A stretch of 33,285 bases of DNA, taken from Albidovulum inexpectatum (GTDB lineage Bacteria > Pseudomonadota > Alphaproteobacteria > Rhodobacterales > Rhodobacteraceae). The stretch lies in the NCBI RefSeq assembly GCF_002927635.1, contig NZ_PRDS01000013.1, positions 1-33,285 on the forward strand, read 5' to 3'. The notes beneath the pieces were generated by a model. That model saw only the letters and a program-made list of their open reading frames with translations, ran no database searches and was not told the origin of the DNA. Made by a program: the position numbers and the translations under genes. Positions 15,489 to 23,957 of this stretch are shown in pieces. Each line of letters starts with the position of its first letter. The stretch's first letter is position 1.

Positions 15489-16385
15489 ATGGCAGGGATC
15501 ACACTGCTTGATGGCGGGCTGGGACAAGAGCTGGTGGCCCGATCCGGGGACAGGCCGACGCCGCTATGGTCCACGCAGGTGATGATGGATCATCCCGGGC
15601 TGGTCCGCGCCGTTCATCTGGACTATTTCCGGGCGGGCGCAAGCGTTGCGACCACCAACACCTATGCGCTGCATCACGACCGCCTGCAGCGCGCGGGGTT
15701 GGACGACCTCTTTCTGGACCTGTTCGACCAGGCGCTGGAAGAGGCCCATTCGGCCCGCGCCGCGCATGGGTCGGGACGGATCGCAGGCTCGATCGGGCCG
15801 CTTGTCGCGTCCTACCGCCCCGAGATCCATCCGCCGCATGAAACGGCCGTTCCCCTGTATTCCGAGATCGCGCGGATCCTGGCGCCGCGCGTCGATCTGA
15901 TCCTGGCCGAAACGGTGGCCTCGCTGGCCCATGCCCGGGCGGTTCTGGCGGCGACGGCCGATGCCGGGAGGCCGGTCTGGCTGTCGGTCACGGTGGATGA
16001 CGAGGACGGCGCGCGCCTGCGTTCGGGCGAACCCGTCGCGGATCTGGCGCCGCTGGTCGATGAATTCCGGCCAGGCGCGGTCCTGGCCAATTGTTCGGCA
16101 CCCGAAGCGATGGAGACCGCGTTGGTCGAACTCGCGCGGCTGGGGCCGGCCTATGGCGCCTATGCCAACGGGTTTCGCCAGATCACGAAGGATTTCCTGA
16201 AGGACGCGCCGACCGTGGATGCGCTGGAATCGCGCCCGGAAATGACGCCGGAACTTTATGCCGATTTCGCGATGCGCTGGATCGGGATGGGCGCCACCAT
16301 CGTTGGCGGCTGCTGCGAGACCGGACCGGCGCATATCGCGGCCATTGCCCGCAGATTGCGCGAGGCTGGCCACACGATCGTCTGA
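15489..16385 (+). CDS. Homocysteine S-methyltransferase family protein
   Basis: 298 residues. It has a TIM barrel with zinc ligands Cys202 (LANCSAPE) and the Cys275-Cys276 pair (VGGCCETGPAHI), plus LLDGGLGQEL at the N terminus, as in MmuM and the Hcy domain of MetH. Members transfer methyl from S-methylmethionine, betaine or SAM to homocysteine or a selenol; the methyl donor cannot be read here. It starts 3 bp after the exporter stop, so it is almost certainly co-transcribed with the fRMsr and LysE genes. It converges with the kinase gene with only 3 bp between stops. Confidence 0.88.
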   Translation: MAGITLLDGGLGQELVARSGDRPTPLWSTQVMMDHPGLVRAVHLDYFRAGASVATTNTYALHHDRLQRAGLDDLFLDLFDQALEEAHSARAAHGSGRIAGSIGPLVASYRPEIHPPHETAVPLYSEIARILAPRVDLILAETVASLAHARAVLAATADAGRPVWLSVTVDDEDGARLRSGEPVADLAPLVDEFRPGAVLANCSAPEAMETALVELARLGPAYGAYANGFRQITKDFLKDAPTVDALESRPEMTPELYADFAMRWIGMGATIVGGCCETGPAHIAAIARRLREAGHTIV

Positions 16386-16388
16386 GCA

Positions 16389-17012
16389 TCAGCCGCCGAT
16401 CACCATGTCGGGGGTCAGGCGCGCAGCGTTGATGCGGCGCGCATTGGCCAGGTCGTTGCCCTCGGCGCGAATCCGGGCCTGTTCGGCGTCCAGCCCGTGG
16501 GTCAGCCACCGCTCGACCAGGCGGCGCCGCAGCTCCTCGATGGGTGTATCCAGCCAGATGGCCAGATCCCATAGCGGGCGCAGATCCCGCCAGGGAGACT
16601 CGTCGAACAACAGGTAATTGCCCTCGAACAGGATCACGCCCGGCCCTGCGGGCACGACCTGGGCGCCCGCAATGGCAATGTCGCGGGCACGATCAAAGAC
16701 CGGGGCGATGACTTCCTCGCCCGCGCGGATGCGCCGCACCAGAGAAAGGAACCCGCCGGCATCGAAGGTCTCGGGCGCGCCCTTGCGCGGCAACAGCCCC
16801 CGAGGTTCCAGCACGCGATTGTCCAGATGAAATCCGTCCATGGGCACGATCGTGACCTTCTGTCCCCGCTGGCGGATTGCCTGGGCCAGGGCCTCGGCCA
16901 CGGTCGATTTCCCCGTGCCCGGCGGACCGGCCAGTGCCACCAGCTGCCTGGCCGAAGGATCGTCAACGATGCGCGTCAGGATCGCGTTTACATGCCGGGT
17001 CAGGCTGTTCAT
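16389..17012 (-). CDS. P-loop kinase of the uridine kinase / FrcK type
   Basis: 207 residues. Walker A GPPGTGKST (Lys35), then MDGFHLDN and LLPRKGAPETFDAGGFLSLVR, as in uridine kinase, phosphoribulokinase and pantothenate kinase relatives; VILFEGNYLLFDE follows. The same protein class is encoded after sugar ABC transporters in rhizobia (the kinase of fructose frcBCAK operons). Here it is last in a transporter-IolB-aldolase operon, so a sugar or sugar-acid kinase role is more likely than nucleoside salvage. The substrate is not shown by sequence. It lies 66 bp after the aldolase gene. Confidence 0.8.
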   Translation of the reverse strand: MNSLTRHVNAILTRIVDDPSARQLVALAGPPGTGKSTVAEALAQAIRQRGQKVTIVPMDGFHLDNRVLEPRGLLPRKGAPETFDAGGFLSLVRRIRAGEEVIAPVFDRARDIAIAGAQVVPAGPGVILFEGNYLLFDESPWRDLRPLWDLAIWLDTPIEELRRRLVERWLTHGLDAEQARIRAEGNDLANARRINAARLTPDMVIGG

Positions 17013-17078
17013 GTCGTCTTCCCTGGTTTCCTGCGCGGCCGATATAGGCGCGGGGCCGTGGCGCAGACAAGCCGCATC

Positions 17079-17735
17079 TCAAGCGCCACCCGGTGCATAG
17101 GTCGCGAATGCCTGGGCCGCTTCCCCGATCTGCGCGTCGGACAGGAGCACCGGGCCGCCAATGGACAGCGCGATGCAGTAATGGCGCGCCAGTGCCTCCA
17201 GCTCGGCGGCCCGCCACATGGCGCGGGAAAGCGTCTCTCCCAGCGCGATCATGCCGTGATTGGCCATCAGGCAGGCCGTGCGCCCCTCCAGCGCCTGCAG
17301 GACCAGAGCGGACAGTTCTGCCGTTCCATAGCGGGCATAGCCGGCGCAACGCACACTCGCGCCCCCGAAGGCGGCAATCATGTAGTGGCAGGGCGGTATT
17401 TCGCGCCGCGCCATGGCCAGCGCCGTGCAGTGTGGCGGATGGGCATGAACGACGGCCCCGATCTCGGGCCGCGCGCGCAGGATGTCGCGGTGGAACCGCC
17501 ATTCGGTCGATGGCTTGCGCGGCCCTACCCAGACGCCCTCGGGACCGTCCAGCGGCATCTCGCAGATCATCTCGGCCGTCAGCTCGGCATAGGGCGTGGC
17601 CGAGGGCGTGATCAGCATGACCCCGCCCGCCCGGACCGAGACATTGCCCGATGTGCCGACGGTCAGGCCCGTATCGGCCAAAATCCGGCATGCGGCGACG
17701 ATCTCGCGGCGCAAGTCTTCCGTACCGGGTGTCAT
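17079..17735 (-). CDS. Class II aldolase/adducin-family protein (FucA/AraD-like)
   Basis: 218 residues, the size of L-fuculose-1-phosphate aldolase. Phosphate-binding TSGNVS (residues 28-33) is present. Zinc ligands His97 and His99 (VVHAHPPHC) and His160 (MANHGMI), with acid Glu78 in STEWRFH, complete the active site. Such enzymes split ketose phosphates into dihydroxyacetone phosphate and an aldehyde, or epimerise. The start at 17735 has AGGAGG 7 nt upstream. Between iolB and a kinase gene, it may cleave a phosphorylated sugar or cyclitol product; the substrate is unknown. Confidence 0.85.
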   Translation of the reverse strand: MTPGTEDLRREIVAACRILADTGLTVGTSGNVSVRAGGVMLITPSATPYAELTAEMICEMPLDGPEGVWVGPRKPSTEWRFHRDILRARPEIGAVVHAHPPHCTALAMARREIPPCHYMIAAFGGASVRCAGYARYGTAELSALVLQALEGRTACLMANHGMIALGETLSRAMWRAAELEALARHYCIALSIGGPVLLSDAQIGEAAQAFATYAPGGA

Positions 17736-17795
17736 GCGGTGCCCTCCTGTCGTGCAAGGCCAGACTGCCACGGTCTGAAGCCAAGGCAAGAGGCG

Positions 17796-18590
17796 TTACG
17801 TCACATCGACGAAATCGGGATGCAGCGCGAACCTCCATGCACGCCGGGGCCCGGCCATGACGTTGAGGTAATACATCTCGATCCCGTGCGGAGCGCCGCA
17901 GGGATGGTGACCGCGCGGGACGAGAACGACATCATGATCGGCCACCGCCATGGTTTCGTCCAGCGACAGATCGTCGGTGAAGACCCTTTGCACCCCAAAT
18001 CCCCGCGACGGGTTCAGCCGGTGATAATAGGTTTCCTCGAGATAGGTGATGCGGGGGAAATCGTCTTCGTCGTGGCGGTGCGGGGGATAGGACGACCAAT
18101 GCCCCGCGGGGGTGAAGACCTCGGTCACCAGCAGGCTGTCGGCGACGTCGCGATCCTCCATCGCGATGTTGTGGATATGGCGCAGATTGGTTCCCTGCCC
18201 GCGATGGTCAAGCGATATGCCCTCGGGCCCCAGCCGCTGGACCGGCCGGCCACCCGCACTGGGCGCGGTGCAGACGGCCAGCGTGCAGGGCGTCGTGGCC
18301 TTGGCCCGCCAGGACGTTCCCGGCGGGACATACAGGCAATGGGGCGGCGTTCGTTCGAACACATCCAGACGGTCCCCCATCTCTCCGAAATCCTGGTCGG
18401 CCGCGCGGATGCGCGCGCGTCCCTCGACCAGGACAAGGATCGTCTCGCGATCGGGCAGGCTTGCGCCGGCATCGTCGCCGGGTTCGAGACGCCAGAGGTC
18501 GAAGCCGACATGGGACCACCCCGCAGATTGCGGGTCGATGGCATGGACCCGCCCCCGCTTGCCCGTCGGCTTGCGCAGAAGGTCCGCCAT
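17796..18590 (-). CDS. iolB: 5-deoxy-glucuronate isomerase
   Basis: 264 residues, bicupin fold (KduI/IolB family). The stretch from PAGHWSSYPPHRHDED and YLEETYYHRLNPSRGFG, through RVFTDD, to LVPRGHHP and IEMYYLNVMAG closely follows canonical IolB. Metal ligands appear to be His171, His173, Glu186 and His229. It isomerises 5-deoxy-D-glucuronate, made by IolD, to 2-deoxy-5-keto-D-gluconate. The ATG shares one base with the stop of the ABC ATPase gene, so translation is coupled. A GTG just upstream is possible but less likely. A second, divergent IolB-family protein is encoded at 29015. Confidence 0.9.
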   Translation of the reverse strand: MADLLRKPTGKRGRVHAIDPQSAGWSHVGFDLWRLEPGDDAGASLPDRETILVLVEGRARIRAADQDFGEMGDRLDVFERTPPHCLYVPPGTSWRAKATTPCTLAVCTAPSAGGRPVQRLGPEGISLDHRGQGTNLRHIHNIAMEDRDVADSLLVTEVFTPAGHWSSYPPHRHDEDDFPRITYLEETYYHRLNPSRGFGVQRVFTDDLSLDETMAVADHDVVLVPRGHHPCGAPHGIEMYYLNVMAGPRRAWRFALHPDFVDVT

Positions 18591-19381
18591 CACACCGTCC
18601 CGCCAAGCGAGGATTCCAGCTCGGCCAGTTCCTGACCGCCCGCCATCATGTCCTGCAGTTCTTCGGGTGATATCTGCCCGCGCTGCGCGGTGCCCAGAGT
18701 CTTGCCGCGGTTCAGAACGGTGAAACGGTCGCCCACGGCCAGCGCGTGACGAACGTTGTGCGTGATGAAGACCACGGCGATGCCCGCCTTGCGGACCTTG
18801 TCGATGGTCGAAAGCACATTGGCCGTCTGGCGCACGCCCAGCGCCGAGGTCGGTTCGTCCAGAATCAGGACCTTGGCACCGAAATAGACCGCCCGCGCAA
18901 TGGCGACGGTCTGGCGTTCCCCGCCCGAAAGCGTGCCGACCGCCTGGTCGGGTGACCGCAGGTTGATGCCCATCTTGCGCATCTCCTCCATCGTCACCTC
19001 GTTGGCGTGGCGGAAGTCCATGAACCTGAACGGGCCGACACGGCGCACCGGCTCGCGCCCCATCCAGAAATTGCGCGTCACGCTCATCAGCGGGATCATC
19101 GCCAGATCCTGATAGACCGTGGCAATTCCGGCCTCCATCGCATCGCGGGGCGAGTCGAACTGCATCGGGCGGCCCTCGAACAGGATCTCGCCCGAAGTGG
19201 GCTTGTGAACGCCCGACATGGTCTTGATGAAGGTGGACTTTCCGGCGCCATTGTCACCCAGAAGGCAATGCACCTCGCCGGGGCGGACATCAAAGCTGAC
19301 ACCGTTCAGCGCCACGACGGGGCCGAAATGCTTCACGATGTCCTTCATCTCGACGATCGGGTTGTGGTCGAAGCTGCTCAT
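18590..19381 (-). CDS. Sugar/inositol ABC transporter ATP-binding protein
   Basis: 263 residues: a single ATPase domain, unlike the 500-residue double-domain RbsA/XylG proteins. Walker [10 protein letters not shown], signature LSGGERQ, Walker [13 protein letters not shown] and switch His in [11 protein letters not shown] are all intact. It belongs to the CUT2 group and resembles FrcA-type single-domain ATPases. It energises the permease encoded just upstream (1-bp gap). The next gene, iolB, overlaps its stop, which ties the transporter to inositol breakdown. Confidence 0.92.
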   Translation of the reverse strand: MSSFDHNPIVEMKDIVKHFGPVVALNGVSFDVRPGEVHCLLGDNGAGKSTFIKTMSGVHKPTSGEILFEGRPMQFDSPRDAMEAGIATVYQDLAMIPLMSVTRNFWMGREPVRRVGPFRFMDFRHANEVTMEEMRKMGINLRSPDQAVGTLSGGERQTVAIARAVYFGAKVLILDEPTSALGVRQTANVLSTIDKVRKAGIAVVFITHNVRHALAVGDRFTVLNRGKTLGTAQRGQISPEELQDMMAGGQELAELESSLGGTV

Positions 19382-19382
19382 C

Positions 19383-20516
19383 TCAGCGCTCCCCCGTGAT
19401 TATGCGGCGGACATAGGTGTTCAGGATCACCGCCGAGAGCAGGATGACCCCCAGGAAGACGCGGAACAGGCTGGATTCGACACCCGCGAAGAACAGCCCC
19501 TGCTGCACGACCCCGAAGATGAGGGCGCCCAGCGCCGCGCCGATCACCGAGCCATAACCCCCGGTGAGCAGCGCGCCCCCGATCACCACCGCGATGATCG
19601 CCTCGAATTCCTTCAGCAGGCCGCGATCGGCGCCCGCGGACCCGAATTCCATCACCTGGCAGGTGGCAAAGACCGTGGCGCAGAAGGCAGTGAACATGAA
19701 CATCAGGATCTTCACCCGGCTGACCGGCACGCCGACATAGCGCGCGGCCTGTGCATCGCCGCCCGACGCGAAGATCCAGTTGCCGAAACGGGTGCGGGTC
19801 AGCACGACATGCGCAAACAGCATCAGGCCCAGCGCCCAGACGATCAGCATCGGAATGCCATCGACGATGGGCCGCCCCGCCTGCGTTCCACGGGTATAGA
19901 CGTCGATCAGCCCCTGGTCGGCCAGCCACAGGAACACCGGCTCGCCGATCTTTCCGCCGAAAAGCGGTGCCAGCCAGTCGCCCTCGGCGGCCGTGTCGAT
20001 CCCGCCGATGATCGTCTTGCGTTCGATCATCTGCGGGAAAAAGATGGTGAAGCCGCGCAGGATGAACAGGAAGGCCAGCGTGACGATGAAGCTGGGCAGA
20101 CCCGTGCGCACGACGATGTACCCGTTCAGCGCGCCCAGCGCGATGCACAGGGCGAAGGTGACAAGGATCGCGCTCCAGACCGGCCAGCCCAGCGTCACCG
20201 ACAGGATCGCGATCGACATGCCGGCAAAACCGATCATCGACCCGACCGACAGGTCGAATTCGCCCGCGATCATCAGCATGCAGGCCCCGACCGCGATGAT
20301 CATGAACTGGGCCGAGACCGTGGACCAGTTCAGGACACCCTGCGCATTGAACATGCCGCTGCCGGAGGCAAAGACCAGAAAGAAGGCAAAGACCGCGACC
20401 GTGCCGACGATGGCACCAAGTTCGGGCCGGATCAGCGCCTTTCTGAGCGGCGAGATCTGCTTTACGCGCTCATCCTGCTGCGCGAGGGGGGCTGTTCCCT
20501 GTCCTGCTTGGGACAT
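19383..20516 (-). CDS. Sugar/inositol ABC transporter permease
   Basis: 377 residues, RbsC/FrcC-like (BPD_transp_2). It has about ten hydrophobic segments, with [15 protein letters not shown] and a distal [14 protein letters not shown], the conserved loop regions of CUT2 permeases. The start at MSQAGQG (20516) is preferred; an in-frame extension of 18 codons reaches into the intergenic hairpin region and lacks family similarity. It is long for the family because of a central insertion at about 195-235. Inner membrane; it works with the binding protein and ATPase of the same operon. Confidence 0.9.
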   Translation of the reverse strand: MSQAGQGTAPLAQQDERVKQISPLRKALIRPELGAIVGTVAVFAFFLVFASGSGMFNAQGVLNWSTVSAQFMIIAVGACMLMIAGEFDLSVGSMIGFAGMSIAILSVTLGWPVWSAILVTFALCIALGALNGYIVVRTGLPSFIVTLAFLFILRGFTIFFPQMIERKTIIGGIDTAAEGDWLAPLFGGKIGEPVFLWLADQGLIDVYTRGTQAGRPIVDGIPMLIVWALGLMLFAHVVLTRTRFGNWIFASGGDAQAARYVGVPVSRVKILMFMFTAFCATVFATCQVMEFGSAGADRGLLKEFEAIIAVVIGGALLTGGYGSVIGAALGALIFGVVQQGLFFAGVESSLFRVFLGVILLSAVILNTYVRRIITGER

Positions 20517-20557
20517 GGCTGCACCTTTCGGTTGATGAGGTTGGATGCGTCTGGTCC

Positions 20558-20580
20558 GGCCGGGCGGCATGCGCCCGGCC
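20558..20580 (-). other. Strong intercistronic hairpin between binding-protein and permease genes
   Basis: GGCCGGGCG (20558-20566) and CGCCCGGCC (20572-20580) are perfect 9-bp arms with a 5-nt loop. It lies 8 nt past the stop of the binding-protein gene. Such structures commonly raise binding-protein levels by protecting the 3' end of its message or by partly terminating transcription before the membrane components. Confidence 0.65.
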
Positions 20581-20588
20581 AGGTGTCG

Positions 20589-21536
20589 TTACCGGTATTC
20601 GCCGGCGTATTTCTCGATCATTTCGAGCCCGTCCGCGGTCACGAAGCCCGGGCCCGAGTTGATGTTGTTGCCCGGCAGCACGCCATAGCGGTGATAATTC
20701 GTCAGCACGATCACCGGCAGGTATGCCTGCAGGAAGGGCTGCTGGTCGATGCCCCACTTGATGACGCCGTCCTTGATCGCCTGAACGATGTTGTCGCCCA
20801 GGTCGAAGGTGCCGAAATAGATCTCGCCGGCCAGGCCCATCTGCTCGACCGCCATGATGGTCGGGTCGGCCGATGTGGGCCCAAGCGTCAGGATCGCGTC
20901 GGTGTCGGGATTGGCGTTCAGATAGGCCATGACGCGATTCTGGATCTCGGACGGGTCCTGACCACTGTCGATCATCTGGTTGCCCAGCTCGACGCCCAGA
21001 CCATCGGCAAAGCCCTGACAACGCTCGGTCGAGGATGGCGAGTTGATGTAGTGGTTCACGCAGAGGAACGATTGCACGCCATCGGCCTTGGCGCGCTGAC
21101 CCGCGGCAAAGCCCGCGTCGTATTCTGGCTGGCCGACATACATCAGCGCACCGACCTCGCGCGCCTTTTCGGGGGTTCCCGAATTCATGATGATCACGTC
21201 GATCCCCGAGTCCACGGCGGCGCGGATCGGCCCGGCCAGAACGTCGGGGTCGGCCAGCGTGGTGATGATGCCATTCGGCTGGCTGGCAGCGGCCTGTTCG
21301 ATGATGCGCGCCATGTCGGCCAGGTCACCCGTGGGCGGATTGCGGTATTCGCATTCCACGTCCATCTGGTCGCAGGCCAGTGCCAGCGCGTTCTTGATCA
21401 CGTTCCACCAGCTGTCGCTGTCTGGCGCGTGGCTGACAAGCACGTAACGCTCGCCCTCGGCCTGGGCGCCCGAGCCGGCAAGGACGGCACCGGCGGCAAC
21501 CGCCGCGACCGCGACCCTTCTGAGAAAACCGTTCAT
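20589..21536 (-). CDS. Periplasmic sugar/inositol-binding protein of the ABC transporter
   Basis: 315 residues. A signal peptide with positive LRR, a hydrophobic core and AQA cleavage site (about residue 26) leads to a type I periplasmic-binding fold (Peripla_BP_4). It includes YVLVSHAPDSDSWWNVIKNA, ITTLADPDVL, VIIMNSG, and FDLGDNIVQAIKDGVIKWGIDQQPFLQ in the hinge/C-lobe. The ligand is probably myo-inositol or a related cyclitol, inferred from the iolB-linked operon and inositol catabolic neighbours. GGGAGGA lies before the ATG. It is first in its operon and divergent from the lacI-type gene, with an operator between. Confidence 0.9.
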   Translation of the reverse strand: MNGFLRRVAVAAVAAGAVLAGSGAQAEGERYVLVSHAPDSDSWWNVIKNALALACDQMDVECEYRNPPTGDLADMARIIEQAAASQPNGIITTLADPDVLAGPIRAAVDSGIDVIIMNSGTPEKAREVGALMYVGQPEYDAGFAAGQRAKADGVQSFLCVNHYINSPSSTERCQGFADGLGVELGNQMIDSGQDPSEIQNRVMAYLNANPDTDAILTLGPTSADPTIMAVEQMGLAGEIYFGTFDLGDNIVQAIKDGVIKWGIDQQPFLQAYLPVIVLTNYHRYGVLPGNNINSGPGFVTADGLEMIEKYAGEYR

Positions 21537-21605
21537 GTCGTTTTTTCCTCCCTGATTCGACGGCATGACGGGCCGGCCCATGCCATGCGCCGACGCCGCG
21601 TCACC

Positions 21606-21634
21606 ACGTTAGCCCCGAATCGGCATTTTTGCAA
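21606..21634 (-). promoter_or_regulatory. Candidate promoter of the ABC transporter operon
   Basis: On the minus strand, TTGCAA (21634-21629) is separated by 17 bp from TAACGT (21611-21606), about 70 bp upstream of the binding-protein start. The -35 hexamer is a half-site of the palindromic operator, so a bound repressor would exclude RNA polymerase. Confidence 0.4.
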
Positions 21635-21646
21635 CCGGTTGCAAAA
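21627..21646. promoter_or_regulatory. LacI-family operator palindrome 1
   Basis: TTTTGCAACCGGTTGCAAAA is a perfect 20-bp palindrome with the central CG step typical of LacI-family operators. It lies between the divergent transporter operon and the lacI-type gene. A 16-bp core, TTGCAACCGGTTGCAA, recurs at 26011-26026. Confidence 0.85.
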
Positions 21647-21687
21647 GCGTCGCGGGTCGATCACGCTGATGCGACGTCCGGTCCGCG

Positions 21688-21716
21688 CTGACAGGTGGCA
21701 GGCGAAATGCTATCTG
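21688..21716 (+). promoter_or_regulatory. Candidate promoter of the lacI-type gene
   Basis: CTGACA (21688-21693), a 17-bp spacer, and TATCTG (21711-21716), about 55 bp before the regulator start. It lies some 40 bp from the operator, so autoregulation would be by proximity or looping. Confidence 0.35.
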
Positions 21717-21772
21717 CATTGGCGGTCCGTGGACCACGGGCATGGTGTAACGAATGACGGTGTGAAACGGCC

Positions 21773-22804
21773 ATGGCAGTAACGATGAAGGATGTGGCCC
21801 TGCGCGCAGGCGTTTCGCGCTCGGCCGTCTCGCGGACCTTCACGAAGGGCGCATCGGTGTCGGCCAAGACCCGGGCCAAGGTCGAAAAGGCGGCGGCCGA
21901 GCTGGGATACAGCCCGAATGCCCTGGCATCGTCGCTGACGACCGGCCGGACAAAGCTGATCGGGCTTGTGTCGAACAACTTTCACAACCCGCTGTTCCTG
22001 GAAATCTTCGACCTGTTCACCCGCGGCCTGCAGGACCGCGGCTTGCGGCCCCTGCTGGTCAATCTGAGCGATGAAACCGATCCCGCGAATTCCATTCGCA
22101 TGTTGCGTCAATATTCGGTGGATGGCGTGATCGTCGCCTCCTCGACCCTGCCGCCCAGCTTTGCCGAGGCGTTCCGCAGCGCGGGCATTCCGGTGGTCCA
22201 TTCCTTCGGGCGCTATTCGACCTCACCCCATGTTCATGTCGTCGGCATTGACAACGTGGCCTGCGGCCGGATGGCGGCCGAGGCGCTTGTTGCGCGCGGC
22301 TATCACCGCGTGGCCTTCATGGGCGGACCGGAAAGCGCGACTTCGACCCAGGACCGCGCGCGCGGCTTTCTTGAAGCCATGCGTGAACATCCCGACATTG
22401 ACGTTTCGATCAGCTATGCCGCAGCCTATTCCTTCGATGCCGGGCGGGCCGAGATGCAGCGTCTGCTGAAGGCAGGCCCTGCGCAGGGCTATTTCTGCGG
22501 TGACGACGTCCTGTCGATCGGCGCGCTATCGGCAATCCGGGACGCGGGGCTGAACGTGCCCCGCGATATCGGCATCATCGGATTCAACGACATGGAAATG
22601 GCCGGCTGGGAATACATCAACCTGACCACGATCCGCCAGCCTCTGCCCGAGATCATCGACGCCTCGATCGAGCTCGTCATCGCCACGATCGAACACCCCG
22701 ATCGTCATCCCGAGACGCGGCTTTTCCCATGTCGGGTCATCGAGCGCGGAACGCTGCCCCCCCTGGACCGGGCGAACACTCCGCGCCTTGCGAAACCGGC
22801 CTAG
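21773..22804 (+). CDS. LacI-family transcriptional repressor of the inositol island
   Basis: 343 residues. N-terminal helix-turn-helix KDVALRAGVSRSAVSRTFTKG (about 6-26) and hinge-region SPNALASSLTTGRT are followed by a periplasmic-binding-like effector domain with VGIDNVACGRMAAEALVARG, VAFMGG and IGIIGFNDMEMAGW. It should bind the CG-centred palindromes in the two divergent promoter regions and be released by a pathway intermediate. The ATG at 21773 is used; 21785 is an alternative. Its TAG stop and the TAG of the convergent dehydrogenase gene share the tetranucleotide CTAG. Confidence 0.92.
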   Translation: MAVTMKDVALRAGVSRSAVSRTFTKGASVSAKTRAKVEKAAAELGYSPNALASSLTTGRTKLIGLVSNNFHNPLFLEIFDLFTRGLQDRGLRPLLVNLSDETDPANSIRMLRQYSVDGVIVASSTLPPSFAEAFRSAGIPVVHSFGRYSTSPHVHVVGIDNVACGRMAAEALVARGYHRVAFMGGPESATSTQDRARGFLEAMREHPDIDVSISYAAAYSFDAGRAEMQRLLKAGPAQGYFCGDDVLSIGALSAIRDAGLNVPRDIGIIGFNDMEMAGWEYINLTTIRQPLPEIIDASIELVIATIEHPDRHPETRLFPCRVIERGTLPPLDRANTPRLAKPA

Positions 22805-23934
22805 CGGAACATCGGCGGCCGCGCATCGACCCATTGCCCGCCCGCCCGGGCCGAGCTGACACAGGCATGTATCGCCGCGACCGAGCGCAGCCCATCTTCC
22901 GCCAGGGGGATACCGTCGCGCGTCTCGCCGCGGATGGCCGCGGCCAGATCGACATAGATATTGGCCACGGCCAGCGGAAAGCCCTCGGGATGGGCGATCG
23001 GCACGCGGCTCAGGCGCGCGGCATCCTCGGACAGCCCGGGCTCGCCCTTCTCGATGATCTGGGTACGGCCGCCAAGCGGCGTGTACCAGACCTGGTTCGG
23101 TTGCTCCGAGGCCCAGCGCAGGCCACCGGTTTCGCCGAAGACCTGGATGTCGAAGCCGTGCTGCCGGCCCACCGCGACCGACGAGGTCCACAGCCGCCCG
23201 ACCGTCCCGCCCGCCATGCGGAAATTCACCATCGCGTCGTCTTCCAGAACCCGGCTGGGAATGGCCGAAACGAAATCGGCCGAGACCCGCTCGACCTGGT
23301 CGCCGGTCACGAAACTGGCCATGTGCATGGCGTGAATGCCGCAATCGGCGAATTGTCCCGAATTGCCGGCCAGGGCCGGATCATAGCGCCAGCGCACGCG
23401 GGGATTGTCGGCATCCGCCGCGTCGGCATGATGGCCATGGCTGAAATTCGTCACCACCAGCCGCACCTTGCCGATCTGGCCCGACCGCACCATCGCGCGC
23501 ATCTCGCGTACCATCGGATAGGCCGAATAGCAGTAATTGACGGCACAGATGCGCCCCGTATCGCGCGCAACGCACACGATTTCCTCGGCCTCCTCGACCG
23601 TCATGGTCATCGGCTTTTCGCACAGGACATGAAAGCCGGCCTGCAGGAAGGCGCGCGTGATCTCGAAATGCGTGGCGTTGGGCGTGGCCACGGTGACAAG
23701 ATCCAGACGGTCCTCGCGGTTGCGTTCGCCTTCCAGCATCTCTTGCCAATCGCCATAGGCGCGATCCGGGGCAATCCCAAGGCGCCGGGCAAAGTCACGG
23801 CCCCGGTCGGGGTCCGCATCCAGCGCGCCGGCCACGAGGTCGAATTGGCCGTCCGCCAGGGCCCCGAGGCGGTGCGCGGGCCCGATCTGGCTGCCCTCGC
23901 CACCACCGATCATGCCCCATCTCAGTCGTGTCAT
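22801..23934 (-). CDS. Gfo/Idh/MocA-family oxidoreductase (first of three)
   Basis: 377 residues. N-terminal Rossmann NAD(P) site WGMIGGGEGSQIGPAHR, then LCEKPMTMT with the conserved catalytic-region Lys, and FADCGIHAMHM with the Asp-x3-His pair of inositol-dehydrogenase-like enzymes. Its probable role is NAD(P)-dependent oxidation or reduction of a cyclitol or inosose, such as a scyllo- or chiro-isomer. It is not the clearest IolG match, which is at 30694. Last gene of a three-gene minus-strand operon, 23 bp after the IolE-like gene. Substrate unknown. Confidence 0.85.
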   Translation of the reverse strand: MTRLRWGMIGGGEGSQIGPAHRLGALADGQFDLVAGALDADPDRGRDFARRLGIAPDRAYGDWQEMLEGERNREDRLDLVTVATPNATHFEITRAFLQAGFHVLCEKPMTMTVEEAEEIVCVARDTGRICAVNYCYSAYPMVREMRAMVRSGQIGKVRLVVTNFSHGHHADAADADNPRVRWRYDPALAGNSGQFADCGIHAMHMASFVTGDQVERVSADFVSAIPSRVLEDDAMVNFRMAGGTVGRLWTSSVAVGRQHGFDIQVFGETGGLRWASEQPNQVWYTPLGGRTQIIEKGEPGLSEDAARLSRVPIAHPEGFPLAVANIYVDLAAAIRGETRDGIPLAEDGLRSVAAIHACVSSARAGGQWVDARPPMFR

Positions 23935-23957
23935 GTCGATCCCTCCCTGCCCGGCGC

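Noticed and set aside
16827-18635. Long plus-strand frame opposite the kinase, aldolase and iolB genes
   Set aside because: Three convincing genes with good ribosome-binding sites and active-site residues lie on the minus strand; the plus frame has no recognisable domain.
19218-21782. Very long plus-strand frame across the ABC transporter operon
   Set aside because: It is the mirror of three clear ABC genes on the minus strand, and its product is low-complexity with repeated Asp/Arg/His and no family motif.
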